Shown here piece by piece: positions 1-10,693 of a DNA stretch of 64,000 nt; position 1 is the stretch's first letter; each line of letters opens with the position of its first letter. The notes beneath the pieces were generated by a model. That model was not told where the DNA came from, made no database searches, and worked only from the letters and a program-made list of their open reading frames with translations. The DNA is from Dryococelus australis (lineage: Eukaryota > Arthropoda > Insecta > Phasmatodea > Phasmatidae): NCBI GenBank assembly GCA_029891345.1, contig CM056994.1, positions 136,406,457 through 136,470,456 on the forward strand. The letters are read 5' to 3'. A program made the translations under genes and the position numbers.

Positions 1-2
1 TG

Positions 3-218
3 AACTCTGAGTTGGATTCTCTGCTTGGAGGAATCGATGATTTCAACAAGCGGTTTGCAGGCATAATGATAAATAGCAAACCGACACTTTCGCTCTTCAC
101 CAAGATGGATCGTGGGATATTAAATCCTATTAATGTAAATTTATTGACTGATCTCGAATTGAACACGCCAGACTTTCAACACATTGTTGATATCTCACAC
201 TCAATTCTTGTTGACTAG
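3..218 (+). CDS. 3' end of an unrecognised gene, cut by the window edge
   Basis: The frame is open from the first bases and ends at a TAG, giving about 71 C-terminal residues. No family is recognised. It ends tail to tail with the next minus-strand gene, overlapping it by about 18 bases, a compact arrangement typical of a large DNA virus. The start lies outside the window. Confidence 0.45.
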   Translation, partial: NSELDSLLGGIDDFNKRFAGIMINSKPTLSLFTKMDRGILNPINVNLLTDLELNTPDFQHIVDISHSILVD

Positions 219-583
219 TTTGCATATTCCTGCGTTTTTGTCCGTGACTTCGTCCCTAAGCTGTTTCATTAACGTTCCTTCGGATTTAAAACACTCGTGC
301 AGTTTATCGCCAAAGTAATCGTTCCTAATCTCGTCTAATCTCTGAAGGTAAACACTCATTAATTTCAATTTTAATTTTGTCCAGAAATCCATAATGTTGA
401 CATAATTGACGTATGTACGAGATGTGCCGAATACCTGCTTGCTTCGAATAAAGTTGTCTGTCGAAATGCACAATTCATTAAGTCGCGAGTTGTCATCCAC
501 ACAAGTTTTCGGAAGTTCAGCACATTTCGACTTTATCCGATTCAAGTACTCTCTTCGAAATTTATAGAAAAGATTTGGCCCAT
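201..583 (-). pseudogene. Unrecognised broken gene, about 125 codons
   Basis: A 114-codon frame on the minus strand has no ATG of its own. A short ATG frame begins at 583 and runs about 13 codons to a stop just where the longer frame becomes open, which is what a one-base indel near the 5' end would give. The product is polar, rich in Lys, Asp and Asn, without a membrane segment. Family unknown. Confidence 0.4.
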
Positions 584-610
584 TTTAATTAGTTCTTATT
601 AATAAATAGT

Positions 611-1165
611 ATGTCTGATCTACTCAAGTTTAGCAATCATAATCCATATTCTATAGACCACATTTATAACAAGTATCAAGCTGTTGCACATAGAAAGACT
701 CTAGACTATTTTATTTGAAAGAAGTTAGAGTTACGATGATACACGATTGGACGAATTCCTAGACAGTGACAAGAGGGAATTGTTACTCTATTTGAAAAAT
801 GTCGATCAGATGTCCGATAGATACAATACAGTCTTGAAAAAGTCAACGAGTTGTACAATTTTAATTTAAAATTAAAGTTACTCTCATTTTACAAACAGCT
901 TGAAATTTACGATAGTGTTCAAATACCAATTTCTTTGGTACTACGATTGAACAATGTTTGGTGTTTGTTACAAATGGAGATCGTGGAAACTTTTAAACAT
1001 TTTAATACTTTTCCACATTCTTTTGTAAACGAGGAAAAGGTCGCTTTACACCTTGTTGCGCTGAAAAAAAAATTGATTTTTTTAATTACAAAAAAAAAAA
1101 GGGCATATAAAGAGACGAGACAAATAGGTGCTATTTGTTTCGCAATATATGTTTTCCTTTCGTAA
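611..1165 (+). pseudogene. Unrecognised gene broken into three or four frames
   Basis: ATG at 611 opens a 36-codon frame. Coding-like sequence then continues in another frame (about 730-880) and a third (851-1165), each switch marked by a stop. The predicted residues are helical and charged, with no recognised motif. It faces away from the gene before it and is followed closely by the nuclease gene, possibly co-oriented in one transcription group. Confidence 0.35.
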
Positions 1166-1175
1166 GAGAATATTA

Positions 1176-1904
1176 ATGTCAGGGCATATAGAACTGGGAG
1201 ATTTGTACGATTTGGTATCTCTACAGGAAAAAACTCACAAGTATTCGGTGTGCAATGATCCACGTAAAACCATTATCACTGCTTCAACATGTGTTTCAAA
1301 CATCTTTCCAAAATTTCAGTCAGAGAAAATGGCCTCTTACATCATGGATTCGCCCAACTTAAGAACCTATGACGGTCCGCTAGCCGCCATCGAGGGGGAA
1401 AAAAAAAGTCGAGAAGCTATTGATTTGGGAGTTCAACTACATACAAATATCGGAAATTACTACAGATCGAACGAACAAAAACTGCCTAATGCGATAGACG
1501 ATGGCTGGACACCTTATGCATCGTAGCTCAGAGTATGAGATGTTGATTTCGCTCTTTGTGGAACCATCGACATGCTTTTCAAGTCCAAGCAGGGTGATTT
1601 GGTGATGGTCGATTGGAAACATTCGCCTCAGAATTTCGAAGAACCTCGCTGCGGTTATGGACTGAGACCTCTTTGTAACGTATTAGAATCACAATTAAAC
1701 AAGTACTCGTTGCAGCATAACATTTATCGTTATATATTCAACAAGGAAAAAAATATATATTCGACCACATGCGAACGGAAAATCACCGAAAACTATCTAC
1801 TGCATATGCACTCAAACATATCGAATTACAAGTTGTTGTCGATAGTTGATTTTGACAAAAATGTGATTGACAAATATTTAATTTACACAATCGATAATCT
1901 ATAA
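1176..1904 (+). pseudogene. PD-(D/E)XK nuclease (RecB/Cas4-like viral exonuclease family), frameshifted
   Basis: The order of blocks matches the PD-(D/E)XK exonuclease-like proteins of large DNA viruses. A T..VSNIFPKF block lies near the N terminus, followed by an LGVQLH block around 1426-1443. After a short stretch in a shifted frame (about 1517-1557) comes a CGTIDMLF strand (from 1558) with the catalytic Asp, a VMVDWK strand (about 1602-1620) with the D..K pair, and a YSLQHNIYRY block with the QxxxY motif. The ATG at 1176 is chosen because a TAAG lies about 12 bases upstream. Two frameshifts flank 1526-1557, so no full-length product is made as the sequence stands. The role would be DNA processing or repair during viral replication. 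The family call comes from motif order, not from a database search. Confidence 0.72.
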
Positions 1905-1919
1905 AAAATAATTTGGTTT

Positions 1920-3262
1920 TTACTTCTTGCCATCTTGAAATTTGTTGTATTCTTCAGCATTCATTGTTCTTGTATTATCAATTGATTTGTTGAACTGATC
2001 CAAGTTTGGCCCGATGAAAATTCGATCGTTTGTCAGGCTGCTGTTCCGACACAGTTCGTAGATGGTTTCAAGACACAAAGTCAACAATGTCAATTCGTTT
2101 GCATTTTAGAGTACTTTTAGCGCCACTTCATACGAAATATGTTGACTCGCGTAATTTTCTTTTGGCATCTGTACGAGTATAGATTGATTGACGATCGTGA
2201 GCGAGAATGGCTCGTCTTTAAAGTTTTCCAATCTCGCCATATCATGTATGGCCATGACGTTTCGAAAAGTGAGGCATTGTGGCAGATAAATATTATCAAT
2301 CACCCGACGTTGGTATTCTTCATGCAAGTTCTTAAAATTGTTATACGTAAACAACTGCAAGAGACCAATTAATGCGCCGCAACATTCTTCTTCCGAGGGA
2401 AAGTTGACAAAGTAAAAGGCATGGGTTCGGTCGAGGATTGTAGGTCTTATTGATATTTGTAATTGGTTACAGCTACAATTGAAAGATTATTTTTCATTTG
2501 AACACCTCCTTCGAGACTGACTTGTAGGATAATTGCCACACTTCGCAAATGGGGTAGAATTGCCAAGTTTTGCGAAACTATCTCATCGACTTCGTCCAGA
2601 AATATCACGAATCGCTGTTTCTGGTTCTCGCTGGTCATCTTGAACAAATTGGCTAATTTGGGTTTGGTATCACCGATGGTGGGCGAGGATAACTGCCCGA
2701 TGTTAAGTTGGTATAGTTTGGCTTTCCATTCGAACGCGATTGCGTAGGCCAGCGTACTCTTATCCATACCTGGAGGACCGAAAAACATTATAAATTTGAA
2801 TCGTGGATTAAACATTTGCGTATCGATTAAAATGTTGAGTTCTGCTTTCAACTGGTCGCGGCCACATAGATCCTTGAAAGAAAATGGGGGTTCGATTCGC
2901 CATAGGTCCAGCTCAGATGTAATTACGAATCGATTCTCCTCCAAATAAATCACTTGCATTATTGGGATTCCGATAGTAACCGAGATATAAATTTTCAAAC
3001 TGGGCCATTAAATATTCAAGATTATTTTTCGGTAGTAGAGCGCATCTGAAAATTGCTAATTTTTGTACCAAGTACACCCATGATATGTAAATAGTGTATT
3101 GATTTTCAGCCAGCATAGATTCCCACTCCTTAAAATTTTTGAAAATTCTTCACCTAAACCAAAGAGCATAGTCTCTAAATCATTTAAAAGTTTGTCACCT
3201 TTCTGCGAAGTGATTTGCGTTTTTTCTAGCGAAGATGACAAAAATTCAGTGCGGTCCAGCAT
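1920..3262 (-). pseudogene. AAA+ ATPase, broken by about four frameshifts
   Basis: The central frame (2447-2998) holds a full AAA+ core: a Walker A-like GPPGMDKST (2751-2779), Walker B FLDEVDE (2582-2602) and a sensor-1-like IVAVTN. Walker A departs from GPPGTGKT because Met-Asp replaces Thr-Gly, while the Lys is kept. Frames 3056-3262 and 2913-3116 supply the N-terminal part and frame 2106-2360 a lid-like helical region. The C terminus ends at a TAA at 1920-1922 in a further frame. The expected size is about 440 residues. The layout resembles BCS1/spastin-type AAA proteins more than clamp loaders, but the subtype is not certain. Downstream it converges on the nuclease gene. Confidence 0.75.
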
Positions 3263-3422
3263 TTGAGATAATTTCTCTACGCTTGTGTGTTCGCCAAATG
3301 CGATTTTCGGTGCACATGTAAACTGAATCAGACCGGCTTATATGATGGCGCGAACATTTTCATTCATTATTTTATTTAATCTGGGTTTTCCGCAGTACTC
3401 ATAAGATTTTTTTTTTATTATC

Positions 3423-3614
3423 ATGCAGCACCAACAACAGCAACCGCAAATAACCTTGTTTCCATCGTTGTAACTTCAACCACTCAGACCACAGAGCACC
3501 GACTCTGACATTCTCGTAACGAACATGCAATCTTCTTCTCAGCCGCTAAACTCTCCCCCCCCCCCCTCTTTCCCATCTACAACAATACCCATATATTCAT
3601 TTAAAAAGACCTAA
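3423..3614 (+). pseudogene. Gln/Pro/Ser/Thr-rich small ORF, frameshifted
   Basis: ATG at 3423 opens a Gln-rich stretch that ends after 16 codons. A shifted frame then continues with Thr/Ser/Pro-rich residues over a C13 run to a TAA at 3612. It could be a low-complexity N-terminal region of the next gene (3625). Nothing supports a function. Confidence 0.25.
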
Positions 3615-3624
3615 TGTAAATACC

Positions 3625-3981
3625 ATGAGTGAAAAGTCCATTCCTCGCATCGGCATGCGAATAGAGTCAGATGATGGTCACAAAGAATTGGTGCAAAAAC
3701 GTAAAAATTACATTTCTCGATTCATGAAAATTTTGATGGGAATCCATACTAGGACCATCACACAAACGAAAAAGGCGGTCGGTGATTCTTCTTGTGCGCT
3801 AAATACGTCGGTGGCTGTGAAACGAGTGGTTATATATTTCGTCGGGCTCGGCCGACTAAAATCGAAAATGGTTAATGATGGAGCAGTCAGCCATCAGTAC
3901 ATGGAAATTATAAAATCCATCCTCGATTCGAGATATGAAGACATGCTTGGAAAATATAACGCAGTTCGGTCGAATTTTTGA
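3625..3981 (+). CDS. Unrecognised basic protein, 118 codons
   Basis: An open frame starts at an ATG in good context (ACCATGAGTG). The product is basic, with many Lys/Arg in its first half and helical segments in its second, and no recognised motif. The following frame (4067-4420) may be a continuation after an indel, because coding-like sequence persists between them without a clear new start. Confidence 0.45.
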   Translation: MSEKSIPRIGMRIESDDGHKELVQKRKNYISRFMKILMGIHTRTITQTKKAVGDSSCALNTSVAVKRVVIYFVGLGRLKSKMVNDGAVSHQYMEIIKSILDSRYEDMLGKYNAVRSNF

Positions 3982-4066
3982 ATAACGCAATCTCCTAACC
4001 GCATACACTCTTATTCAAATGTGGCCGAACGGATCCATCTAAGCACATCCTGTACTCAACATACAC

Positions 4067-4420
4067 ATGTTCATCACACACATTAAATTGGTTCTACCTT
4101 TGCAATCTACATTCGATGCATTTATAGAAGCAGCTTTGGAAAAATGCAACAACAGGAAAAAAATCGATTACGAACTTTGCTGTATAATATCAGGCAATTT
4201 GGAAAAGAACAAAACATATTTCGTCAGCAAACTCAGACACAAATTTCTACCACTGAGTGAATCAATGTTCAAGAATGAATCTTTCAACACCTTCAAGGAA
4301 CAGTTCGATGGATTTTATAAAAAGTCTTTGTTTTCTTTTCTCGTTTCATTAAAAAAAATTAATAAAGAAATATTTTTTGCAAGTAATTTTTTTATTTATG
4401 TATTTTATATATGTATCTAA
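4067..4420 (+). CDS. Unrecognised protein or 3' part of the preceding gene
   Basis: The open frame has Lys-rich helical content up to about 4345, then an AT-rich hydrophobic tail that probably lies beyond the true end. The ATG at 4067 gives no special context. It may be the C-terminal half of the gene beginning at 3625, separated by a frameshift near 3980. Confidence 0.35.
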   Translation: MFITHIKLVLPLQSTFDAFIEAALEKCNNRKKIDYELCCIISGNLEKNKTYFVSKLRHKFLPLSESMFKNESFNTFKEQFDGFYKKSLFSFLVSLKKINKEIFFASNFFIYVFYICI

Positions 4421-4558
4421 CCCATGAGTTTGAGTTCTGTGCTCTTGTCATCAGATATATTTTACTCATCACATTTGTTACACTTGACACGTTCAAATAC
4501 TTCTTGTTGGGAAACAAATGTTCAAAATTACAAGCTACCATAATACCTAGCGAAAATC

Positions 4559-5483
4559 ATGTCTGGCGAAATCGTCGGTTAAAATGTTCTTATTTATAAT
4601 GACCAGATCCGTATTCACACCTTTGATGTTGATTTAGCGATTCGTAAGATCCTTAAAACTTTCGATTTAGGCCTAACAGTTATAAAGAATAATTTCCTCT
4701 TACATAAATATAAAGCCGATATTGATAATGTGCGATATTTGTTTAAGAATATTAAACCAGTGTTGGATCAATCAGTTGACTATTACTACTACACCTTGGT
4801 TTGGTGCTCGTCGAACGAAATTGGCGAAGCGAAAGCACGATATCGACCAATACGAACACCATCTTCAATTCACGGGCAATGAGAATTTCTTATTCGACTT
4901 TCACAACAACGCCAGCAATGTGCGTGAAGTAAAACGTCAAAAGACTCAACCACAAAATGAAAGAACTCTGATAATAAACCAGGTTAAGCCATCACCCATG
5001 TATTTAAATGAACTATTGGCAGTCCACACACCCGTTTTCGAGGTTGATATGATGTTTCAACTATATTTTTCAAACAACTATTCATTCGATAATCTCGTAC
5101 AAGAACAACAGCAATTACCAGAGCAAAACCAATACACATCAAATTTCGAACCTAATATTTACATACCCAACAAACAACTAGAATTAGCAAAGCCAGAACA
5201 ACAAACTATTAATTACATACTTGACGAGCAACAACAACAATTACAAGAGCAAAACCAACGTACCCCGAATTACATACCTAACGAACAAAATATTTTAGAA
5301 AACGTACAAGAGTGGTACACTAGAAAACCCGGCCGCCCACACGACAAAACTTCGACAAGTGTCGATGAGTGGATGCTTTTGGTTGAAACACCAAATATTT
5401 CCGAACAAGCAATGATTGAATTGTATAATGGTGGTTATAAACTACGAGCTTCCATCGAACAGGCACTAAATTCGGAAAAGTAA
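4559..5483 (+). pseudogene. Q-rich tandem paralogue A (unknown viral family), frameshifted
   Basis: ATG at 4559 begins a short frame that stops after seven codons. The next frame carries QIRIHTFDVDLAIRKI and LKTFDLGLTVIKNNFLLH, and a third (4722-5483) carries the rest. The blocks align with the neighbouring gene at 5617, which has FDSQAAIRNAIKSFDMGLTVLKN at the same place and a shared HL..T..ENF.FDF block further on. The middle is a Gln/Asn/Glu linker with repeated EQQQQLxEQNQ units (about 5095-5290). The C terminus is a compact helical segment. Together with its neighbour this is a tandem duplication. No function is known, and the N-terminal domain plus Q-rich linker suggests a structural or tegument-like protein. 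Confidence 0.55.
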
Positions 5484-5616
5484 AAAAAAAATATTGGCGG
5501 TGCTGAATACAGCGTTCTAAAAGACCAACTTCCAACACTGGATTTTAAACTTGACAAGATTAAACATAAATACAACATAAGTTACTAACACCTATATATT
5601 AAGATTATTTGATAAA

Positions 5617-6438
5617 ATGACTGATGAAACCGTCGGGGAAAACGTCTTACTTTCCAAAAATCAAATCCAAGTTTTCAGTTTCGATTCCCAGGCAGCAATT
5701 CGAAACGCCATTAAATCATTCGATATGGGTTTGACGGTGTTGAAAAATTTCTTGGTGTTTAATTTTTACCTAGCCAATAGCCAGGAGGTTCAATATTTAT
5801 TCAAAGTGAAATTTCCGGAAATTGAAAATTACCATTATGAAAATTATGGGCATGTACAAGAAGTGGGCATCAGTCGCAAATTCGTGCATGAACGATCCCA
5901 CGGGCACAATAACGAATCGAGTAACTTTGATACCATATATCATCTTTCACTAACAGTCTACGAAAATTTCACATTTGATTTTCCAAATTTTCCAGCCGAC
6001 CAAACGAATAAATGTCGTGGATTCTATTGTTGCGAATAAACCCCATTTTAAATCACAGCCGGTAGAACAGTCCAGTTTCAATTCGACTCATATTCCGTAT
6101 TTGCAAGATGTCTCCTCGATCGATCTAGACAAGATGCAAGTAAAACCTCAAATAATTCAATCGACTATAACAAGTGCTGTGACAGATAATCCCCATTTAC
6201 AACAACAAAAGAATTAACTACATCCCCAACTCATCAATTTGGGAAAGGAATTGGGCAAAAAAATAGTAAAACCATTAACCCCAAAGAATTACTGTATAGT
6301 ATTCTCTTTTGCAAAGAATTCATGGAACGAAAATATGACAACAATCAAGTAAAAGCAGCCCTTTCTCTCGCGGGAATGCATTTGCTTAAATTGGCTGCTG
6401 AAAAGAAAATTATCAGTGAAGTATGCGACAATCTATGA
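5617..6438 (+). pseudogene. Q-rich tandem paralogue B (unknown viral family), frameshifted
   Basis: The ATG at 5617 opens a 140-codon frame homologous to the gene at 4559 (shared MT/SxE.VG start, GLTVLKN block, YHLSLTVYENFTFDF block). Frames 5975-6217 (Gln/Ser/Thr linker) and about 6225-6438 (helical end, KELLYSILFCKEF onwards) continue it after shifts. It lies 134 bases downstream of paralogue A in the same direction. The linkers of A and B differ in length and composition while the N-terminal blocks are kept, so the N-terminal domain is the conserved part. Confidence 0.55.
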
Positions 6439-6560
6439 ATCGCAATCGAATCTTATCAAAAAGCCAATGCATACCTTACATACCTTCCCGGAAAAAATGT
6501 GTGAAGATTAATTTCGTAAAAGTGGATAGGTGTTAATAAATTTTTCGTCTGGGTACCATC

Positions 6561-6848
6561 TCATTGCCTCGAGCCAACTTTGAACAAATTTAAAAGACTT
6601 TGCAAATTGAAGGTATGATTTAAAAATTGTAATGTATTTCTCGCAACAATAAAGTCAATTAAATAGCCATCTTCCACCTTCTCAGCCAAATTTGCAACAT
6701 CTTTATATTTCTGCGTATATTTTTTGGTATCATTATTTTTGTATTTTATAAACCCTTTGTATAAAATCGAACAAAATTTCTTCTTGACATCGATGATTTC
6801 CATAAAATCCATTAAGAAAATATCTGCGAAAAATGTCTCCAAATACAA
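6561..6848 (-). CDS. Unrecognised Lys-rich protein, 95 codons
   Basis: The open minus-strand frame starts at an ATG (6848). It is charged with aromatic residues and a hydrophobic first 20 residues that could be a weak signal or anchor segment. It sits directly downstream of the PIF-like gene and may be co-transcribed with it. No family is recognised. Confidence 0.45.
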   Translation of the reverse strand: MYLETFFADIFLMDFMEIIDVKKKFCSILYKGFIKYKNNDTKKYTQKYKDVANLAEKVEDGYLIDFIVARNTLQFLNHTFNLQSLLNLFKVGSRQ

Positions 6849-6965
6849 TTTTTATTCTACAAGTATTTCCTATATTATAATTTTAGCGTAGTTTTGATGG
6901 AAATTATACGAGATTTTCACAACTGCTGGTGTCTAAATTGAAAACTTTATCAACGTAGGGATAAT

Positions 6966-7975
6966 TCAGGTGACATATATGGCATTTGTAATACAAATAT
7001 TATAATGTTTATCACATTCATTAAAGTGTTCGACTTCTCCATTTTGGCAAAAATAGGCATTGATCTTATACGGATGCATTATAAAACCAATTTCGTTTTG
7101 CGAACATTCGGGTTATAGACAGTTTATTCGGCTTTTAGAAAGCCCATGCTCACATTTGACGATTTCTGGTAATCCATAATTACAAACGACGTAGGCATCG
7201 TTCGTGTAAGACAATCATCTGATTTTGTTCAATTTGTCGACACAAATGTTGCCAATAACCCGTCCCATCCTAATCGAATCATTCTTCGTAAGGCATGCAG
7301 TGCCATCAAAAACATATTCTTTGGGCATACTTCCAAAATCCATTTACGATTGCCCCCACATCCCATATACATATCCTCGTTTTTGTTTTTGTTTACAGAT
7401 TCAGAACCATCGATGTTCTTCAAGTTGTAATACCATTCGTATGTTATGTAATCGACATGGTTCGGATTACTACACTCACTGTACATCAACTGCAGGCCTT
7501 CAGAAATTCTCAGTTCCGGGGAGATCGATGCAAAGTTTAGGGGATTTAAATCACCATGTAGTTGGATTTTATAATCCGTCCCGACTTTGACGAGTTTCGG
7601 TGAAAGTGTTTGCGTGTGACTACATTTGAACCATTTTCGTTTCTCTAAATTCCATCCCTGTTCGTGAGGTGTTTTGTTCGATTCGCCGATAAAATTCACC
7701 TCGATTTTCGAGCTTTCTGCATTATCTGTACCCGTCGCAAAAACTTCGTACTCGTTATACATATTCGTTTTACACAAAGTGACAAATTTAAGTTTTTCAT
7801 TTTTGACTGGGTTCAACATAAACAAACCTTTGCCCGATTTCATGGGATAGTATTTTGCAGTTTTCGTATGTAGTAAAAACAAATACACCAATAATATTAC
7901 AAGCGATAATACAGCTTGAACAATGATGCTAATCGAGTAGGAATCCATCAATGCATTTCTTTCTCTCTCACACAC
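6966..7975 (-). pseudogene. Membrane-anchored protein with a chitin-binding-like Cys domain; PIF/VP91-type candidate
   Basis: The main frame (7229-7975) encodes an N-terminal anchor of about 25 hydrophobic residues (AVLSLVILLVYLFLLH) followed by a long extracellular-type region with spaced Cys. The preferred start is the ATG at 7948, just before the anchor. A shifted frame (6966 to about 7230) continues with Cys at intervals (VVCNYGLP, KCEHG, ECSQN, YFCQNG, NECDKHYNIC) resembling a peritrophin-A/type-2 chitin-binding domain. Occlusion- and virion-envelope proteins needed for oral infection (PIF group, VP91/PIF-8) combine an N-terminal anchor with such domains, so this is a plausible member. 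The exact PIF is not identified. There is one frameshift near 7229 and a stop within the second frame. Confidence 0.5.
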
Positions 7976-8015
7976 ACAGTCTCTTAGGACAAAAATTATA
8001 ATGAAAGGATTACTT

Positions 8016-8423
8016 TCAAAGCCAATGTATTAGAAATATACCAGCCAATATCGTCTGCTTCAACACAAATAAATTTGCCAAAATAACCACCCATGTAATA
8101 AGGTAGAAATAATCAAAGGTATTTTTAAAAGTATTTAGCAAAATTCGATTTTGTAGCTCAGACTCGATGGCTTCCAGTTCCGATGGTAATTGGACCATTT
8201 TGACAAATTCATCCACGTAAATGAACCACGACGAATCGATGGAAAGGAGCAGATAGAATAGTCTAGATAAATAAAATTTATATTTGAGATATGTATCAAA
8301 CCTTTTCAAAATAATCAATTTCCATACAATTCTATTCATGCGTTTATCCAGTGTGTATAAAACTCGGCCATCGGATGTGTAAGTACCGTCTAACACATAA
8401 TTAAAATGCTTGATATTGAGCAA
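8016..8423 (-). CDS. Unrecognised membrane protein, 135 codons
   Basis: Intact frame with two hydrophobic segments (a short one about residues 54-66 and a C-terminal one about residues 108-134, YFYLITWVVILANLFVLKQ). The N-terminal part is basic. A C-terminal anchor on a protein of this size recalls small conserved envelope proteins of nudiviruses and baculoviruses, but no specific match is recognised. It lies between the PIF-like gene and the gene divergent from the HAD protein, all on the minus strand. Confidence 0.5.
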   Translation of the reverse strand: MLNIKHFNYVLDGTYTSDGRVLYTLDKRMNRIVWKLIILKRFDTYLKYKFYLSRLFYLLLSIDSSWFIYVDEFVKMVQLPSELEAIESELQNRILLNTFKNTFDYFYLITWVVILANLFVLKQTILAGIFLIHWL

Positions 8424-8468
8424 AGATTTTTTTTTTTACCGAGCATCTTATATTTTTTTTTCTAATTA

Positions 8469-9016
8469 TCAGTCAAAGTCATTAAAGAATCGAACCACAT
8501 CCACTCTAGAGGAAGATGCATAGTCTCCGTAAAACCAAAAGTTTCTTCGTAAACAGAGTGCTACTTGCACCACGAGTTTTGTGAAACGTTTGACGATCAC
8601 CAGTTGACGATTGTAGGGGATGTGGAAATGACATTCGAGGTACGGTACTCTGCTGCCATAAATATTTTTTGCAATAAGTCGAAGTTCATAGAATGCAATT
8701 ATCTCGCACTGATTAAATTCCAACTGCTTGTACCTGCATTCCAACAACCGAACAATTTCCGCGGGCATGAAATTTTCTCGAGAAATGGAGGGGAATAAAC
8801 AACATTGTCGTTGATAAACATGCTCGTTTGGCCGAAATTCACTTCCGCATTGGTGATCATCAGGGAACACAAGGGTCCCGATACACACGGATGAGTATTT
8901 CTCAAAGTTTTGACATTGTTAAACAATCCGAGCAAAAATTCCCCAAAAATTTTATCGGTATTATCCGATGAAAACAGTTTTGATATTTGCCGATCGATCG
9001 ATAATACTTTGGACAT
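8469..9016 (-). pseudogene. Unrecognised gene divergent from the HAD/38K-like gene, one frameshift
   Basis: The frame 8699-9016 supplies the N-terminal half and 8469-8888 the C-terminal half. They overlap, and the coding character switches near 8770. The product would be about 180 residues, mixed alpha/beta, with no clear metal ribbon. It is divergent from the HAD gene with only about 60 bases between starts. In baculoviruses 38K is divergent from lef-5, so lef-5 is a positional candidate only; the sequence shows no zinc-ribbon Cys pattern that would prove it. Confidence 0.45.
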
Positions 9017-9079
9017 TCTTTTTTGTGGGAATAATCCTCATATTTCCTTATTTGTTTTTTCCAGTTAAATGTAAGAGAT

Positions 9080-9662
9080 ATGTTTTCCTATGCTTTGGAA
9101 ATCAGAAGCGATGGTGAAGATTCCGACGTGGTTGACGATTCCAGATACAGTGGTATGAGAAAAGGATTTATTATCAGTGAATCGCCAGTGGAGACGAAGA
9201 CGATTGCAAACTGGCCGATAAAAGAGCAAAAAAAAAAAAATCACAAACAAAAGTCGAGCACAAGGCATAGTAGTCATCGATTTTGATGGCTCTTTAATAG
9301 ACGAATGTCAAAACGAATTTCACGGAGCCAATCATTTCATAGCGACTTTGGCAAAAGACTTTAAAGTGGTGTTGTGGATGGCAGGCAACGAGGTTCACGC
9401 GAAATTGTTTATCGAACAGTTTCCACAAGCCAATAAATTTGCAAAAGTTTTGTACGGGTTGCACATAAAAAAGAAATCTGTATCTATCGTTCACCAACAA
9501 CTTCCGATAACGACGGGCCCGTACATTTTAATAGACGATTCGGTGCATAATTTGAAAATTAGTGGTTACGACATACCAGTCGATGTTAAAAAATACTATT
9601 ATGTACCAAACATGAGAATTGAAAAAAAATTAATTGATCAATTAAAACTCATTACTGAATGA
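9080..9662 (+). pseudogene. HAD-superfamily protein, 38K-like, frameshifted at a poly-A run
   Basis: A 5' frame (9080-9286) ends in an A13 run (about 9228-9240). The shifted frame carries the HAD fold: motif I DFDGSLID (9279-9302), a hydrophobic KVVLWMAGNE strand for motif II, a conserved Lys, and motif IV ILIDDS (around 9525-9543) with the acidic pair. FCP1/NIF-type HAD phosphatases and the nucleocapsid-assembly protein 38K of baculoviruses and nudiviruses share this arrangement. The length (about 190 codons in total) is short for 38K, which is usually near 300. The single lesion sits on a homopolymer, so it could be a sequencing error or slippage. A CAGT and a TAAG lie just upstream of the ATG. 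Confidence 0.6.
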
Positions 9663-9768
9663 TTTATACGATCTGGTAGATGCTTGGCACGAATCTATCA
9701 GTTAGCTCGCTCGCCCATCAATGTCGCATTTTTTCATAATCGTGCAACAGATTAATTAAAAATGCTTC

Positions 9769-9921
9769 TTAAAGAGCCGTCAGATGTAATGGCAGTGTAC
9801 AAGTATGCAATAACTTTGTAATCAACTCCATGTATTCGTCAATGTTTCTATTCGAGTTGCTTCTACACATCCAGTGCTTGTAGTGAGAATAAACAAATTT
9901 TTTGAACTCGAGAGTGACCAT
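9769..9921 (-). pseudogene. Short coding remnant, minus strand
   Basis: An ATG at 9921 opens 50 codons rich in Leu, Lys and aromatics (LEFKKFVYSHYKHWM, NIDEYMELITKLLH). In-frame coding-like residues lie on both sides of the stops. It appears to be a piece of a larger decayed gene. The surrounding region 9663-10251 holds nothing else that can be supported. Confidence 0.3.
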
Positions 9922-10251
9922 TCTGTTATGCTCTCTGTAAGGGAAAAGACCTTACATATATGGTTTCACACCCAATATTTTTTTTATGTGTTTGCCTTTG
10001 GTAATTGTATCATTAATTTTTGTATCAAGAGTAACAGCAATTAAAATAACAGACTACAACATATCATGCTAAATAAAAACGAATGTGTAATGAAACATAA
10101 AAGGAGACATCATGTGGCCATAATATCGACGTAGTTTCCCAATAATAACCGACTATTAATTCTCAGTTGCTGGTAAAAATATTGTAAACTTTATCCTGTT
10201 CAAACAAATTTTTAAAGTAATGTTAGATGCAAAACTTGCAAAATTCGTTAA

Positions 10252-10533
10252 TTACACTACAACATAATACACATCGGAATAATCGACAAAAATTTCTTCA
10301 ACTTCGCGAGTACCGCGATGCCATTCGTGGTTAGTCACGCTGATGAGCCAATGTCGTAGAACGTTCATATTTAGAACATTTACCGGGCATTGTTTCACCA
10401 ACAGAAATTCGGTATTCTGTTGGTCGCTATCGTTAAATCTAGATTCGATGGAGTTAAACCTTTGGCTCTGTCTTGCAAAATGATTCCCAGTCATCGAAAG
10501 TATTATTAACAGCAAAATCGGAATATTTTTCAT
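10252..10533 (-). CDS. Small secreted or envelope protein, 93 codons
   Basis: Intact frame with a typical signal peptide at the start (KNIPILLLIILSMTGNHFA) and a polar mature part with a single Cys. It could be a secreted factor or an envelope protein; no family is recognised. The start is well defined because the hydrophobic segment follows the ATG directly. Confidence 0.5.
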   Translation of the reverse strand: MKNIPILLLIILSMTGNHFARQSQRFNSIESRFNDSDQQNTEFLLVKQCPVNVLNMNVLRHWLISVTNHEWHRGTREVEEIFVDYSDVYYVVV

Positions 10534-10693
10534 ATATATCTTTCATGTCGAAAAAAAAAGAAGATGAATGATATTATGTCATTGTTTTTTTAATGAGTTC
10601 TTTTATTAGTTATGCAAGACATTCACCGAGGTATTGTAAAAAAAAAAAAAACAAATCACGACCACAGCGGGTATATTTAAAATTGCATCGGCC

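Noticed and set aside
8469-9016. Calling this gene lef-5 from its position beside the 38K-like gene
   Set aside because: Position alone suggests it; no zinc-ribbon Cys pattern is visible, so no symbol is given.
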